Of a stretch of DNA of 64,000 nucleotides, positions 33,852 to 42,588 are shown one piece after another. Numbering within the stretch: position 1 is the first letter of the stretch; each line of letters opens with the position of its first letter. The notes under the pieces were generated by a model, which saw only the letters and a list, made by a program, of their open reading frames with translations, was not told the DNA's origin and did not search any database. The translations under genes were made by a program, and so were the position numbers. The stretch is from a bacterium (GTDB taxonomy: Bacteria > Cyanobacteriota > Vampirovibrionia > Obscuribacterales > Obscuribacteraceae): NCBI GenBank assembly GCA_018062085.1, contig JAGOSY010000011.1:38939-102938 (forward strand), given 5' to 3'.

Positions 33852-33880
33852 TTGACAGGATGGGTAGCAGCTTATAGGAT
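33852..33880 (+). promoter_or_regulatory. Sigma-70-type promoter of second TadG-like gene
   Basis: TTGACA at 33852-33857, 17-bp spacer, TAGGAT at 33875-33880, 58 bp before the chosen ATG. It begins TTGACAGG as does the promoter of copy 1. The upstream part of the open frame (TTG at 33852) coincides with this -35 box, so I do not treat it as coding. Confidence 0.58.
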
Positions 33881-33938
33881 AGAATTATTAGAGCCGCTTA
33901 AGCAAAGCCTTTTATGGCCTGGCGCTGGGGGATATTTT

Positions 33939-36056
33939 ATGGTCAGTCGAAGAATTTTACTAATGCGATCGAAATCCGGCAATATGCTGGTGTTCAGTAC
34001 CGCAGTTACCATTGCTATAGTCGCAGTTCTGGCTTTTTTCAGCCTTAGCTATGTGCGGCTCTTAGGCAGCAACAGCGAACAACGCACCGCCATTGAAGCG
34101 GCAGCTCTAGCGGCTGCTCGCGACTTAAGCATGATTGCTATAAACACAGCTGATTATGGCTGGATTTCACTGTCTGATGCCGCCCCCACAGGTAGCAGCA
34201 CCACGGCAGGAGATGCCTACAACATACCAGTACGCGGTATCAATACTATTCTCGGCACCTTGCGTCTAGATTTAATAATTGCTGACCAACTTGCTGATGC
34301 CAATTTAAAAACAATCATCAAAGCTGACATTGTCAAAGCAAAAGCCGCTCAAGCACTTCTAGGCACTGAATTGTCTAAGTCTTTGGCAGCTGGCTACGGC
34401 GCTAAAGATATAAACGGCAATACAGTCAATGTCTATGCCGATGCCGAAAACGCCTACAAGTCAAATCAAATAAGAATGACGGGCTCTTCTAACTATATAA
34501 ACAATTCACTCAAACTCTCGCTTGGCGGCATCACAAATGGTGCCATGACCAACACACCACTACCTAACCCCAGAGCCATGGCAGACGTACCCACTGCTAA
34601 GCAACAGAATGACTTCTACCTATCTTATATAAACATTCCAACTGATGGAGAAGACTTTGTATTTGCTGGTATCGGCGACTCTATGAAATTGGTTGACCCT
34701 AGACAATGGGCCTCAGTTGTACCCGGCCTGCCCTATCAGGTAGCAACTATTGTTAAAGCCGAAGCAGACCAACATGTCACTGACACCCAGAACCCAGCAG
34801 GGTACAACATACATGCAGTAGCCTGTGCCCAACCAGCTAACGTAGCAGACCCCAAACCAGCTCCTGGCGCCCTTACATTTAGCTTCCCTGATGGCATTCC
34901 ACCAGAGATAATTAGCCCCATGAGCATGTTGACAAACGCCCAGTTAAACAAAGGAGACAATTGCTCTTATCAAACTTCAATCAATGGTGACTATCCCATT
35001 GGAGTACCGACTACCCAAATGGACGACTTAGACTGGCCCCACACTTCTCTTGCTCAAAGCACCGGCAACGTCTTTAGAGTAGCCGTACTCGACTGGTGGA
35101 AGCGTGCGGGCACCAAGCTCAATGTTTCTTCGGCTGTAAACATGTTCCAAGACAGTAAATTCAACTTCGTCGCCCCTGGTGCTGACGTTCTATGGAAAAC
35201 CCACTCATCCCCAACTAGCACCACTGTCTACGAATTAGGTCCAATCCCGGCTGGCAACATCCACATCTACAGAGTTGACCCAGCCACTGGCCAAGTCAGC
35301 TATCAAAACAAACCGCTGACCCCTCTGAACCTAGCCGTAGCTGGCGAAGATCAAATGTACTCTGAAAACGTTGATGCACTGACCAGCTCTATCGCTAAAG
35401 ATACGGTCGTAGGCCCCTTCGAATTTCCGGATACTGGCTATATCTTAGACACCGTGACACTGAAGAAAAAATTCGATGTCTACATTAGAGATCAGGTCTA
35501 TCAACCAGGTTCAACAAAAGGCGGCAAGCACGCTGGCGAACCAATGGACTACCTACCGGCCGCAGTGACCCAATTGCCTGCCCACCTCAGACCCAGCCAA
35601 GACCTTGGTGGCCCCGGATTCGGCGCCTATAGCTACAAACCACCACCCCCTCCAAACAAGAAGAACCCTGGACTCCCCCCTGCGATCACCAGTCAATCTG
35701 ACTTTGCTGAAAATTCAGGCTTCACGCCATCCAAATATTATCAATACAGCCAAGGGCCGGGAACAGGAAAAAATCCCAAGATGCGCCCTACTTATCAAAA
35801 GAATGGTATGGCAGTTGATATTCGCTTCCGCAGACAAGTCAACACCGGTACTCTAGCTAAATCATTAGGTTTCGACACCGGCTATGTCGGCGAGAAGCTA
35901 GATGCAGCGACCGTTTCGACCCCAGCCAGACCGCCAGTACCAGTACCAACCGTGCCAGACCCTACTGAGACAGGAACCGATACTGGAACTGATACAGGAA
36001 CAAGTACTGGAACAGGGACGGGAACAGATACCGGAGCTGGCACAGGTACTCTCTAG
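33939..36056 (+). CDS. TadG-like membrane-anchored protein, copy 2
   Basis: With the ATG at 33939 the protein has 705 residues and begins exactly like copy 1: a short basic segment, then GNMLVFSTAVTIAIVAVLAF and EQRTAIEAAALAAARDL. GGGGGA lies at the ribosome-site position. The exported domain is homologous to copy 1 along almost the whole length (both have ITSQSDFAE or ITDQSDFAE, then MAVDVRFRRQV or MAVDIRFRRQV near the end). The tails differ: here about 25 residues of Gly-Thr repeats follow a Pro/Val-rich linker. Tandem duplication followed by tail replacement is inferred. Independent promoter and terminator suggest separate control of the copies. Confidence 0.82.
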   Translation: MVSRRILLMRSKSGNMLVFSTAVTIAIVAVLAFFSLSYVRLLGSNSEQRTAIEAAALAAARDLSMIAINTADYGWISLSDAAPTGSSTTAGDAYNIPVRGINTILGTLRLDLIIADQLADANLKTIIKADIVKAKAAQALLGTELSKSLAAGYGAKDINGNTVNVYADAENAYKSNQIRMTGSSNYINNSLKLSLGGITNGAMTNTPLPNPRAMADVPTAKQQNDFYLSYINIPTDGEDFVFAGIGDSMKLVDPRQWASVVPGLPYQVATIVKAEADQHVTDTQNPAGYNIHAVACAQPANVADPKPAPGALTFSFPDGIPPEIISPMSMLTNAQLNKGDNCSYQTSINGDYPIGVPTTQMDDLDWPHTSLAQSTGNVFRVAVLDWWKRAGTKLNVSSAVNMFQDSKFNFVAPGADVLWKTHSSPTSTTVYELGPIPAGNIHIYRVDPATGQVSYQNKPLTPLNLAVAGEDQMYSENVDALTSSIAKDTVVGPFEFPDTGYILDTVTLKKKFDVYIRDQVYQPGSTKGGKHAGEPMDYLPAAVTQLPAHLRPSQDLGGPGFGAYSYKPPPPPNKKNPGLPPAITSQSDFAENSGFTPSKYYQYSQGPGTGKNPKMRPTYQKNGMAVDIRFRRQVNTGTLAKSLGFDTGYVGEKLDAATVSTPARPPVPVPTVPDPTETGTDTGTDTGTSTGTGTGTDTGAGTGTL

Positions 36057-36071
36057 CAACTAAACAAAATG

Positions 36072-36109
36072 AAAAGAGAGCATTGCCAGTAGTGGCAGTG
36101 CTCTCTTTT
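36072..36109. terminator. Bidirectional intrinsic terminator
   Basis: Stem of 16 pairs with one G-T wobble: AAAAGAGAGCATTGCC (36072-36087) with GGCAGTGCTCTCTTTT (36094-36109). The A tract on one side and T tract on the other serve both the TadG-like copy 2 gene and the converging minus-strand gene. Confidence 0.88.
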
Positions 36110-36113
36110 ATTA

Positions 36114-36578
36114 CTAATCTAAATCTGGCTTAGTCAGGGCTTCAACGGTTTTTATTTTGAGCATACGGCAGCCCCCCAAATCACCCACCCAGCCAGAAGC
36201 TCTCACTTTCTCGCCCATGTAGGGTATAAGCAAATCTTTGCAGCCCTGAAAACCTTTGTATTTGGCAGCGATATATAGATTTTTTGTACCGTCCTCAAGA
36301 ATGCCGATGCTGACACCTCCATGAGCACAAGCTAGTGCACAGGCCTTATGAGCCGGCCCTCTTCCTGGCCCCATGGTTTGCGAAGCATAGCACCAAGCGT
36401 CAACAACTTCGCCCACAACCACAACTTCTCTAGTGGTCGACTTAATCTCCGTTGAGCGGTAGTGCGGTTGCTTTGACTGATAGAAGTAATAGGCCGCAAA
36501 GCCTGCGCAAACCAGCAGCAGAGAAGATAAGGCTATGATGATTTTCTTGTTCTGGATTGTATCCGACGTTGTAGCCAT
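36114..36578 (-). CDS. Membrane-anchored protein with conserved Cys/His motif
   Basis: A 154-residue protein with one N-terminal helix (about 12-33) and a periplasmic domain. The core VVDAWCYASQTMGPGRG, then AHKACALACAHGGVSIGILE, has C62, a His and two Cys three residues apart, and two more cysteines (FQGCKDL, LGGCRML) follow. I recall similar unnamed domains with a W-C-Y start and H-x-x-C-A-x-x-C block in periplasmic proteins linked to metal or redox functions; no firm family name. It could bind a metal or form disulphides. It lies 7 bp after a TPR gene on the same strand. Confidence 0.72.
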   Translation of the reverse strand: MATTSDTIQNKKIIIALSSLLLVCAGFAAYYFYQSKQPHYRSTEIKSTTREVVVVGEVVDAWCYASQTMGPGRGPAHKACALACAHGGVSIGILEDGTKNLYIAAKYKGFQGCKDLLIPYMGEKVRASGWVGDLGGCRMLKIKTVEALTKPDLD

Positions 36579-36585
36579 AAGTATC

Positions 36586-37737
36586 CTAATCAGTAGTCAA
36601 TGATTTCCATTTCTCTTCAATCTGCCGATCTTTGCCACCATTTAGCTCGTGGGCTTTCCTAAAACTAGCATTGGCGGATCTCGCATCTTTGCCATGACTT
36701 TCTAGATCAAGCCCCAAGCGGTAGTGACCCCGAGCGAATTGAGGGTCTAGCTTAAGGCCTGCCTGATATTGCTTAATGGCTAAATCAAATTGACTCTTGC
36801 GATCGTAGACGTCACCTAAGGCAAAATGCATGCGTGCTTTCACCCGAACATCTTTAACTCGCTCCTCTGCCTTTGCTATCACCTCTGGTGGCACCCCATC
36901 CGCCATTGGCCCGAGCAAATTTGTCACTCGCTGCTTACTCAGCTCCATTTCTTTGCCATTGGCATGGGCCAGTAAACAAAGGGCTACTTCTAGGGCCTTT
37001 AACCTATTTGTTTGATTGGAATTACAATGATTGGCTAACGTTGAAGCATAAAGCTTGTTATTAGCAAAATTAGCCGGGTCTTGACTAAAGTTCTTATCAA
37101 GCTCAGCCAAAGCTTGGTCATAGCGCTTAAGAGCCAATAAAATCTTGGCTTTCTCGTAAATGCTAAGGGTCGTAGGTGGGCTCAATTTGTCAAAGCGACT
37201 AATCTCGATCAAAGCCTGCTCTGGTTTATTTAGAGCAGCTAATACATCGGCAATTGCTAAACAAATTTGAGCGTCACTTGGTCGAGCAGCGCGAGCACGC
37301 TGATACATATTCATAGCCGCGGGCAGCTTACCCTGGTTCTGTAACACATAACCGGCAGTAAGTAGCATACCGTAGTCTTTAGGAAACAAATGCAGGCCAT
37401 CGACAGCAACCTTTTCTGCTGCTGCATAGTCGCTAGTTTTCAAAGCAAGTTGAGCCAAGCGCTTGTAAGCATCAGGCTTAACAGGGGGGAAGTCTAGAGC
37501 TTGACGATACTGTTCTATGGCTTGCCCATAGAAACCTTGAGACTCATAGAGCTGCCCAGCCGCATAATGGGCGACATAAGTCTTTGGTTGATTCTTGAGC
37601 AATAGCTCAACTTGTTTGGCACTGGGCACCACCTGACCCAGCGTCGACTGAGGTGCTTGACCCTTAATAAGAGACGAACTAAATAAAGCAGCAGCAAAAC
37701 AAACCATAGTTTGCATTCGTCGAGTCAGTCTATTCAC
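36586..37737 (-). CDS. Secreted TPR-repeat protein
   Basis: A 383-residue protein with a signal peptide (MVCFAAALFSSSLIKGQAP) and about eight TPR units, for example YGQAIEQYRQALDFPPVKPD, DYAAAEKVAVDGLHLFPKDY and FDLAIKQYQAGLKLDPQFAR. It probably serves as a periplasmic protein-interaction scaffold. It begins 9 bp after a small secreted protein gene and ends 7 bp before the Cys/His-motif gene, forming a minus-strand operon opposite the TadG pair. Confidence 0.85.
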   Translation of the reverse strand: MNRLTRRMQTMVCFAAALFSSSLIKGQAPQSTLGQVVPSAKQVELLLKNQPKTYVAHYAAGQLYESQGFYGQAIEQYRQALDFPPVKPDAYKRLAQLALKTSDYAAAEKVAVDGLHLFPKDYGMLLTAGYVLQNQGKLPAAMNMYQRARAARPSDAQICLAIADVLAALNKPEQALIEISRFDKLSPPTTLSIYEKAKILLALKRYDQALAELDKNFSQDPANFANNKLYASTLANHCNSNQTNRLKALEVALCLLAHANGKEMELSKQRVTNLLGPMADGVPPEVIAKAEERVKDVRVKARMHFALGDVYDRKSQFDLAIKQYQAGLKLDPQFARGHYRLGLDLESHGKDARSANASFRKAHELNGGKDRQIEEKWKSLTTD

Positions 37738-37746
37738 AGTTCAACC

Positions 37747-38265
37747 CTAGCGATCAGTGTAGGAAATCTGGACGGCTGTGCGATCTTTGCTTGTCAGCGG
37801 AGCCAAGACATTAATTGAACAGCTGACACCATTTTTGGTGGCAGAAATGCTTGATACAGATCGGCCACCCGTACTGGCATTTTCACGCATAACCCAACCA
37901 GCACTTTGCAAACTACGCTTATACCAGTCAAGTACGCTGGCTGCTGGGTTCACAGTAGTGAAGCGGAAGAATGTCATACTTTTAGTGTTTAAATACTGAC
38001 TCTGATAGCCAGCCACAAACTTAGCATCAGGCGGCAAAGGCACCGGAACCGTGCTGGGCCAACGTTGCAAATTACGATGCACACTTTCCACCGGAGCCGG
38101 TCGCCGCGGTTGCTGGATAGACTGACTTTGAACCTGTTGTGACTGTTGTTGCTGAGACATTACCGGCGCTGCCAGAAACAAACTCAGGCCTAGAGGTTGT
38201 AACAAAAAGGAAAGCGACGAAAGTGACAAGACTGTCCTTTTAGCAGAAGAATAGATAACGGTCAT
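37747..38265 (-). CDS. Secreted protein, unknown
   Basis: A 172-residue exported protein. A signal peptide (about 1-37, ending AAPVMS) is followed by a Gln/Ser-rich stretch and a C-terminal domain of about 110 residues (FRFTTVNPAASVLDWYKRSL, SSISATKNGVSCSINVLAPL). The latter resembles small alpha/beta domains of unknown function in which a 'vldwYk..L...GW' motif is common in secreted proteins. It is the first gene of the operon with the TPR protein; 68 bp separate it from the stop of the upstream TadG-like gene. Confidence 0.7.
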   Translation of the reverse strand: MTVIYSSAKRTVLSLSSLSFLLQPLGLSLFLAAPVMSQQQQSQQVQSQSIQQPRRPAPVESVHRNLQRWPSTVPVPLPPDAKFVAGYQSQYLNTKSMTFFRFTTVNPAASVLDWYKRSLQSAGWVMRENASTGGRSVSSISATKNGVSCSINVLAPLTSKDRTAVQISYTDR

Positions 38266-38333
38266 TAATTGAGCCTTTTGAATAGTTTAACCAGCGCCCC
38301 ACAATCACTTGTTGCGACTTTACGCTCTACTGA

Positions 38334-40607
38334 CTAACAGGGGCCGGTTGAATCGCAGGTAGTGGTAGCTGGGCAAGCACAGCCGTTAGGGATAGTAATA
38401 GTATCCCCGCTTCCTGAATAAGTAATGCCAAAGGCACCAGAACCAGTTGAACCTTCAGGGCAACAGGTAGTACTGACTGCACCCATGTTGAGCTGACCGA
38501 GCAAATTATTCCATCCACTGGCAGGGGTGAAGGAGAACCAATTCATCAAACAGATTTTGCCAGGGTAATCATAAGGCTGTGGATAGTTCCAGTCACCGGC
38601 TACGTTTATCTGAGTGAAGGGCATCAATTCAAACTGGCGAGTTTCAGTAGGTGATGTGGGGCTCTTGGCGTCTGGCAATTGACCGATGAAATCTTTGAGC
38701 CATGGCGCATCGGCAATGGCCGCACTTTCTTCTTTCAAGACCAAGCCACCCTGGCCAGCGTTAGCAGTCTGACTAAAGTAAATATAGCCGCGGCCCCCCA
38801 TTGGCACGATGTTTTGAGTGAGAATGTAATCTAGCGGCCGACTCTCAGAGGCATAAACACCCTTGTTGGCATAACTTAGCCACTCAGGATCGATTTGATA
38901 CATGCGCTGAGTCAAATACTTCCACATAGGGCCGTTCAAACTAATACCTTCTGCACTCTTGCTGTCTAAGCGCACACCTTGATCGGTGGTTATGCGATAG
39001 TCAGGACTGCTCAACGGAGAGCGACTAGCAGGCACATGGGCAATTCCAGACTGATAAGTACCAGGATGGAAGTCGTTGCCTTCAGCACGGTCACTAAGAA
39101 GCTTTAAATTGACTATGTCGGCGACGTTCACACTAGCAGTGCCACTACTGACGGGCGAGGGCGGCAGGATGTTGTAAGCGGCTTCAATCACTGGCCTTGC
39201 CCATAAGCTACGGCTATCAGGTTTGTTGTAAATAGCCATGTCTTTATTAACTTTTGACGAAGCATTATCAAGGGCAATATTGTCTACGCCCGCACCACCG
39301 ATGCCACCAATTGAATTGCAATTAGCCTGGTTAACGCCACTGAGTCCGAGCGTATCACCCGATAGAGCAACACCGACACTTAAGCCACTGCAATCAGGAG
39401 TCTTTCCATCTTTTATATCTTGTGCAATTTTGGCAATATAGTCAGCACCATTGCTGCAACCACCAGGCAGAGGCGAATCATTCATGCCAACGAAATACGG
39501 CATTGGTTTACCATTGACGTCAACTGGATAAACCTGGGGATTATTCATAACATAGACGAAGACGTCTTGTTTGTTGCCGTTAGCCACTCCAGAAGCGGGC
39601 GAAGCTGCACCATTTTGAATGCGGATGAATCCATGAGGAAGAGCCGCGGCATAGCCTTTGGGATCAATTGGTTCGACTATGGCACAGGCGTTGAAATTTC
39701 CGTTGTAGCCTTGAGCCGACTGAGCCTGAGCCTTCAATGACAAGGCATTGGGAACGGGTTTAGTCCAACCAAAGGCATTGGCTCCAACTGATGCTTTGCT
39801 GTTACTGTCGAAATCACCTTGAGTTACCAAGTGAGGCTTAGCGCCAGGCTTAAGAGGGACAAAATATGTATTGGCAAAACTAGCGTCTGGTGACATTCCC
39901 TCAAGATATCCCTTGAGATAATTATGGTTGCCACTAGGGTCTATGTCTGAGCTTACCGCAGTTACCCATCCGCTAACCTTATCGTTATAAGTTTTCGAAG
40001 TCTTGGTGCTGAAATCATAGTCAGGCATAGCAGAGGAGGCTATATAAACGTTAGAAGCACCAGTCCTATCAAGGTATGAAAAAGTCGGTGCACCAAGCGG
40101 AGTAATGTCTTGTGGGCCGAATTGCTTTGTTGGATTGAGCCTAGCGATAGAGCTAAAGAAATCTTCAACAGATGATGGCTTGGCTAGCTGATCACTCAAC
40201 TGTTTACCAAGAGCTTGAGCAGCTATAGTAATCTGGGAAGCATGTGATGTAGCACCCTGGTCGAGCCCGTCTTGAGCTATTTTATGAGCATTGAAGTTAA
40301 CTATCATCGACTGCGCCATCAGCCTATTGATGTTGCGCAAATTAACGACACCGTTGGCACCGGAAGTGTGATCCGTGACACCGTTGAACTGCACGGCATC
40401 ACCACTGTTTGGAATCGGCACAGCCACCTTCACCAAAACAGAACGAGCTAGAGACAGGTTTCCGGCGTCAGTTGCTCGCTGCATCTGCTGGCCACCGCCA
40501 AGCAAATTGATAAGCGCGATTGCCGCCACAATTATCACCGCTAGAGCCAAGATAAATGCAACTACCAAAACCATTGATGCTGCGCGCTTCCGTCTAAACC
40601 GTTCCAT
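38334..40607 (-). CDS. TadG-like membrane-anchored protein, third copy, divergent
   Basis: A 757-residue protein with a basic start, then SMVLVVAFILALAVIIVAAI and MQRATDAGNLSLARSV, the N-terminal pattern of TadG/TadE-like Flp-pilus proteins. The remaining 700 residues are a large exported domain, poor in charge and rich in Asn/Gly/Pro, with a cysteine-rich end (TTCCPEGSTG, CACPATTTCDSTG). It is only distantly like the tandem pair at 31.6-36.1 kb, but the size and domain plan are the same. Transcribed opposite to the TadE-like genes that start 430 bp away. Confidence 0.78.
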   Translation of the reverse strand: MERFRRKRAASMVLVVAFILALAVIIVAAIALINLLGGGQQMQRATDAGNLSLARSVLVKVAVPIPNSGDAVQFNGVTDHTSGANGVVNLRNINRLMAQSMIVNFNAHKIAQDGLDQGATSHASQITIAAQALGKQLSDQLAKPSSVEDFFSSIARLNPTKQFGPQDITPLGAPTFSYLDRTGASNVYIASSAMPDYDFSTKTSKTYNDKVSGWVTAVSSDIDPSGNHNYLKGYLEGMSPDASFANTYFVPLKPGAKPHLVTQGDFDSNSKASVGANAFGWTKPVPNALSLKAQAQSAQGYNGNFNACAIVEPIDPKGYAAALPHGFIRIQNGAASPASGVANGNKQDVFVYVMNNPQVYPVDVNGKPMPYFVGMNDSPLPGGCSNGADYIAKIAQDIKDGKTPDCSGLSVGVALSGDTLGLSGVNQANCNSIGGIGGAGVDNIALDNASSKVNKDMAIYNKPDSRSLWARPVIEAAYNILPPSPVSSGTASVNVADIVNLKLLSDRAEGNDFHPGTYQSGIAHVPASRSPLSSPDYRITTDQGVRLDSKSAEGISLNGPMWKYLTQRMYQIDPEWLSYANKGVYASESRPLDYILTQNIVPMGGRGYIYFSQTANAGQGGLVLKEESAAIADAPWLKDFIGQLPDAKSPTSPTETRQFELMPFTQINVAGDWNYPQPYDYPGKICLMNWFSFTPASGWNNLLGQLNMGAVSTTCCPEGSTGSGAFGITYSGSGDTITIPNGCACPATTTCDSTGPC

Positions 40608-41035
40608 CGAAAAGAACCTCGCCGAATGATAATGAATCTGCAGTGAGTACCAATGTACTTTTTCAACACCAATGCTTTCATGAGACTAAGACTTACTGGC
40701 TGGTAACTCTACGATTAGTCTACTCTTACCAGGCGGCCGCAAAGGCACTAGTGAGCATTTCATGAAGGCTCAAACCTGGCTGAGATGAGGGTAACAACTT
40801 AGGCTTGGCTCGAACATTATAGCAGTTTAATATGACATAACAAGCGAAACTTATGCATTTTCGCCGCTCCCATGGTAATCGCCCCACTGATCTCAGAGAA
40901 AAGCATCAACGCTGCAATACATCACGTTGAAAGCTCTCCAGATAGGGGCATATATCATGTGCAGATTAGTGCAGTCAGGTGCAGTAAAAGATGCAACAAT
41001 GATTTTTAAGAATTTGCCGGACAGCGGATACATAG
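40608..41035. promoter_or_regulatory. Divergent intergenic region with GTGCAG repeats
   Basis: This 428-bp region separates the third TadG-like gene (minus) from the TadE-like genes (plus). It holds a 7-bp inverted repeat (CTGGTAA at 40700-40706, TTACCAG at 40726-40732) and three GTGCAG words at 40959, 40969 and 40979, exactly 10 bp apart on one face of the helix, about 55 bp before the TadE-like start. I found no ORF or RNA gene. Confidence 0.5.
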
Positions 41036-41593
41036 ATGAAATATATATGCAGCGAGCTTCTTAACACAAGACATGCTCCAGCTCTAGGCCTAAGACACAG
41101 ACGCTCAAACAGAGGAAGCGCAATTACCGAATTCGCCCCAGCTCTCTTCATCTTTATCATGGTGTTTTTCTTTCCTTTTCTCAATCTCATAGGTATGGCG
41201 ATTTCTTACGCCGATTGCCTCTATCTCGACACCTTGCTCTTGCGTCAAGCGGCCATAGAGAACGTACTGACGCTAGACAATAGCACCACGCCACCCGCCC
41301 TAAAACCAGACCTATCCTGTAGTACATCGCCTACAGGCTCGCTCAATATGATTATCAATAATTGGCTACAACTTGGACTGGGTCGCTTTGCTAGCACCGC
41401 GACCGTGCCTCTACAGACCTGCTACATAGACCTAACAGAAGGCTCAAACAAAGTTCGCTTTATCCACCTCAACTTACAAACAGAATGCCGGCCGTTTCTG
41501 CAGATTCCGTTCCCTCTGCCGATACCCGGTTTGAACAAACCGGTAACCTTTAGATTTAGCGGACGAGCTGTAATTGAAAACATCCCCAGCTAG
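41036..41593 (+). CDS. TadE-like pilus-type protein 1
   Basis: A 185-residue protein. After a basic leader of about 35 residues (HRRSNRGSAITEFAPALFIF) comes one hydrophobic helix with the TadE-type G-S-A-I-T-E-F opening, where a Glu five residues after the cleavage-type glycine is typical of pseudopilins. The rest is exported and contains three cysteines. TadE proteins are minor pseudopilins of Flp pilus systems. It is followed after 20 bp by a second TadE-like gene. The peptidase and assembly ATPase are not in the window. Confidence 0.8.
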   Translation: MKYICSELLNTRHAPALGLRHRRSNRGSAITEFAPALFIFIMVFFFPFLNLIGMAISYADCLYLDTLLLRQAAIENVLTLDNSTTPPALKPDLSCSTSPTGSLNMIINNWLQLGLGRFASTATVPLQTCYIDLTEGSNKVRFIHLNLQTECRPFLQIPFPLPIPGLNKPVTFRFSGRAVIENIPS

Positions 41594-41613
41594 AATAATC
41601 AGGTGACCAATTT

Positions 41614-42030
41614 ATGGATCGTCGCAGTAAGCATGGGCAGAGCATTATCGAAGTGCTGGTTGGCTCAATTGTACTTGTACCAATTGTTCTCGCCATTATC
41701 GACCTAGCCGTTGTCTACATCGGCGGCGATATCTGCAATGGATTAGCAAAACAAGCAGCAAGAGCCGCAGCCAACGCCTCTGACATTACAGAAGCAACCG
41801 CAGCTGTGGCTGATGTCCAAACCAATTTTCAAAAATCACCAACATACAAAAATCTTGTGCTCAAGCTAGACAAGTACGACGGCACCGCTGATGGCTTAGC
41901 CAACGTAAAATGTACTGTGACGATTGTCTTACCAGTGCCAATACCATTTCTAAGCTTAGGGCCAGAAATGACTATAAATACTCAAGCATCAGAAGCGATT
42001 GTTGGCATCGCTGCACCAAGACCAACTTGA
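41614..42030 (+). CDS. TadE-like pilus-type protein 2
   Basis: A 138-residue protein starting MDRRSKHGQSIIEVLVGSIV, with the G-x-S-x-x-E-x pattern of class-III signal/TadE-like N-termini, a helix of about 22 residues, then an exported domain with QAARAAANASD typical of TadE helices. Cotranscribed with the first TadE-like gene. It ends 35 bp before the converging stop of the HMA gene. Confidence 0.82.
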   Translation: MDRRSKHGQSIIEVLVGSIVLVPIVLAIIDLAVVYIGGDICNGLAKQAARAAANASDITEATAAVADVQTNFQKSPTYKNLVLKLDKYDGTADGLANVKCTVTIVLPVPIPFLSLGPEMTINTQASEAIVGIAAPRPT

Positions 42031-42064
42031 TTACTGCCTATATGAAATTACTAGGCAATCGATG

Positions 42065-42445
42065 CTACTTACTATTAGGCATTAATAGAGCCGGAACTTC
42101 CTTCAACTTAACGTCAAGAGTCTTCTCAGCGCTTGCTTTTTCTGATTCAAGCACCTTTCTTAGTGCAGCTATCGAAGTCTTCTTGCAATCATAAATAACA
42201 ACCGCTGGGTATGGTCGATAAACAGAAACCATCGCCTTGAGCACACCCGGAGTAGCTTTCAGTTTCTTCTCAATGCGAATCAGACAAGATGCACAACTGC
42301 TCCCGCCTATCAGCATATCGACACGCCGGAGGTCCTTAGCACTAGCCGCGCGACAAACTAGCAGCGGCAACAAGACGGCAACCAATAAGCTCGCTAGAAA
42401 TCGCTTAAAAACCAGGTTAAAAAATGGCTCTATCACGCTCATCAA
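42065..42445 (-). CDS. Exported heavy-metal-associated (HMA) domain protein
   Basis: A 126-residue protein with a signal peptide (ending SAKDL) and one HMA ferredoxin-like domain: VDMLIGGSSCASCLIRIEKK with the metal-binding C51-x-x-C54, then the usual LKATPGVLKAMVSV strand. HMA domains bind Cu(I) or other soft metals. Most are cytoplasmic; an exported single-domain form suggests periplasmic metal or mercury-type binding. No transporter is adjacent. Confidence 0.83.
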   Translation of the reverse strand: MMSVIEPFFNLVFKRFLASLLVAVLLPLLVCRAASAKDLRRVDMLIGGSSCASCLIRIEKKLKATPGVLKAMVSVYRPYPAVVIYDCKKTSIAALRKVLESEKASAEKTLDVKLKEVPALLMPNSK

Positions 42446-42588
42446 TATAGACTACTGCAAAGAAACTGTAATTTCCGCCATCGTTTTCAAGATGGTGAAT
42501 TAAACACACTGGCCAGATTGGCAGAAATACTACAAGGGCTGCTAAAATGTAAAAATTAATTGTGTAGTCTACAGAGTGAGGAAGTATA

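Noticed and set aside
33852-33938. Upstream TTG start of TadG-like copy 2
   Set aside because: The TTG is part of a TTGACA promoter box, and alignment with copy 1 supports the ATG at 33939.
40690-40740. CTGGTAA/TTACCAG hairpin as a small RNA or tRNA
   Set aside because: No cloverleaf, no conserved TTCGA arm and the stem is 7 bp; I kept it only as a minor inverted repeat.
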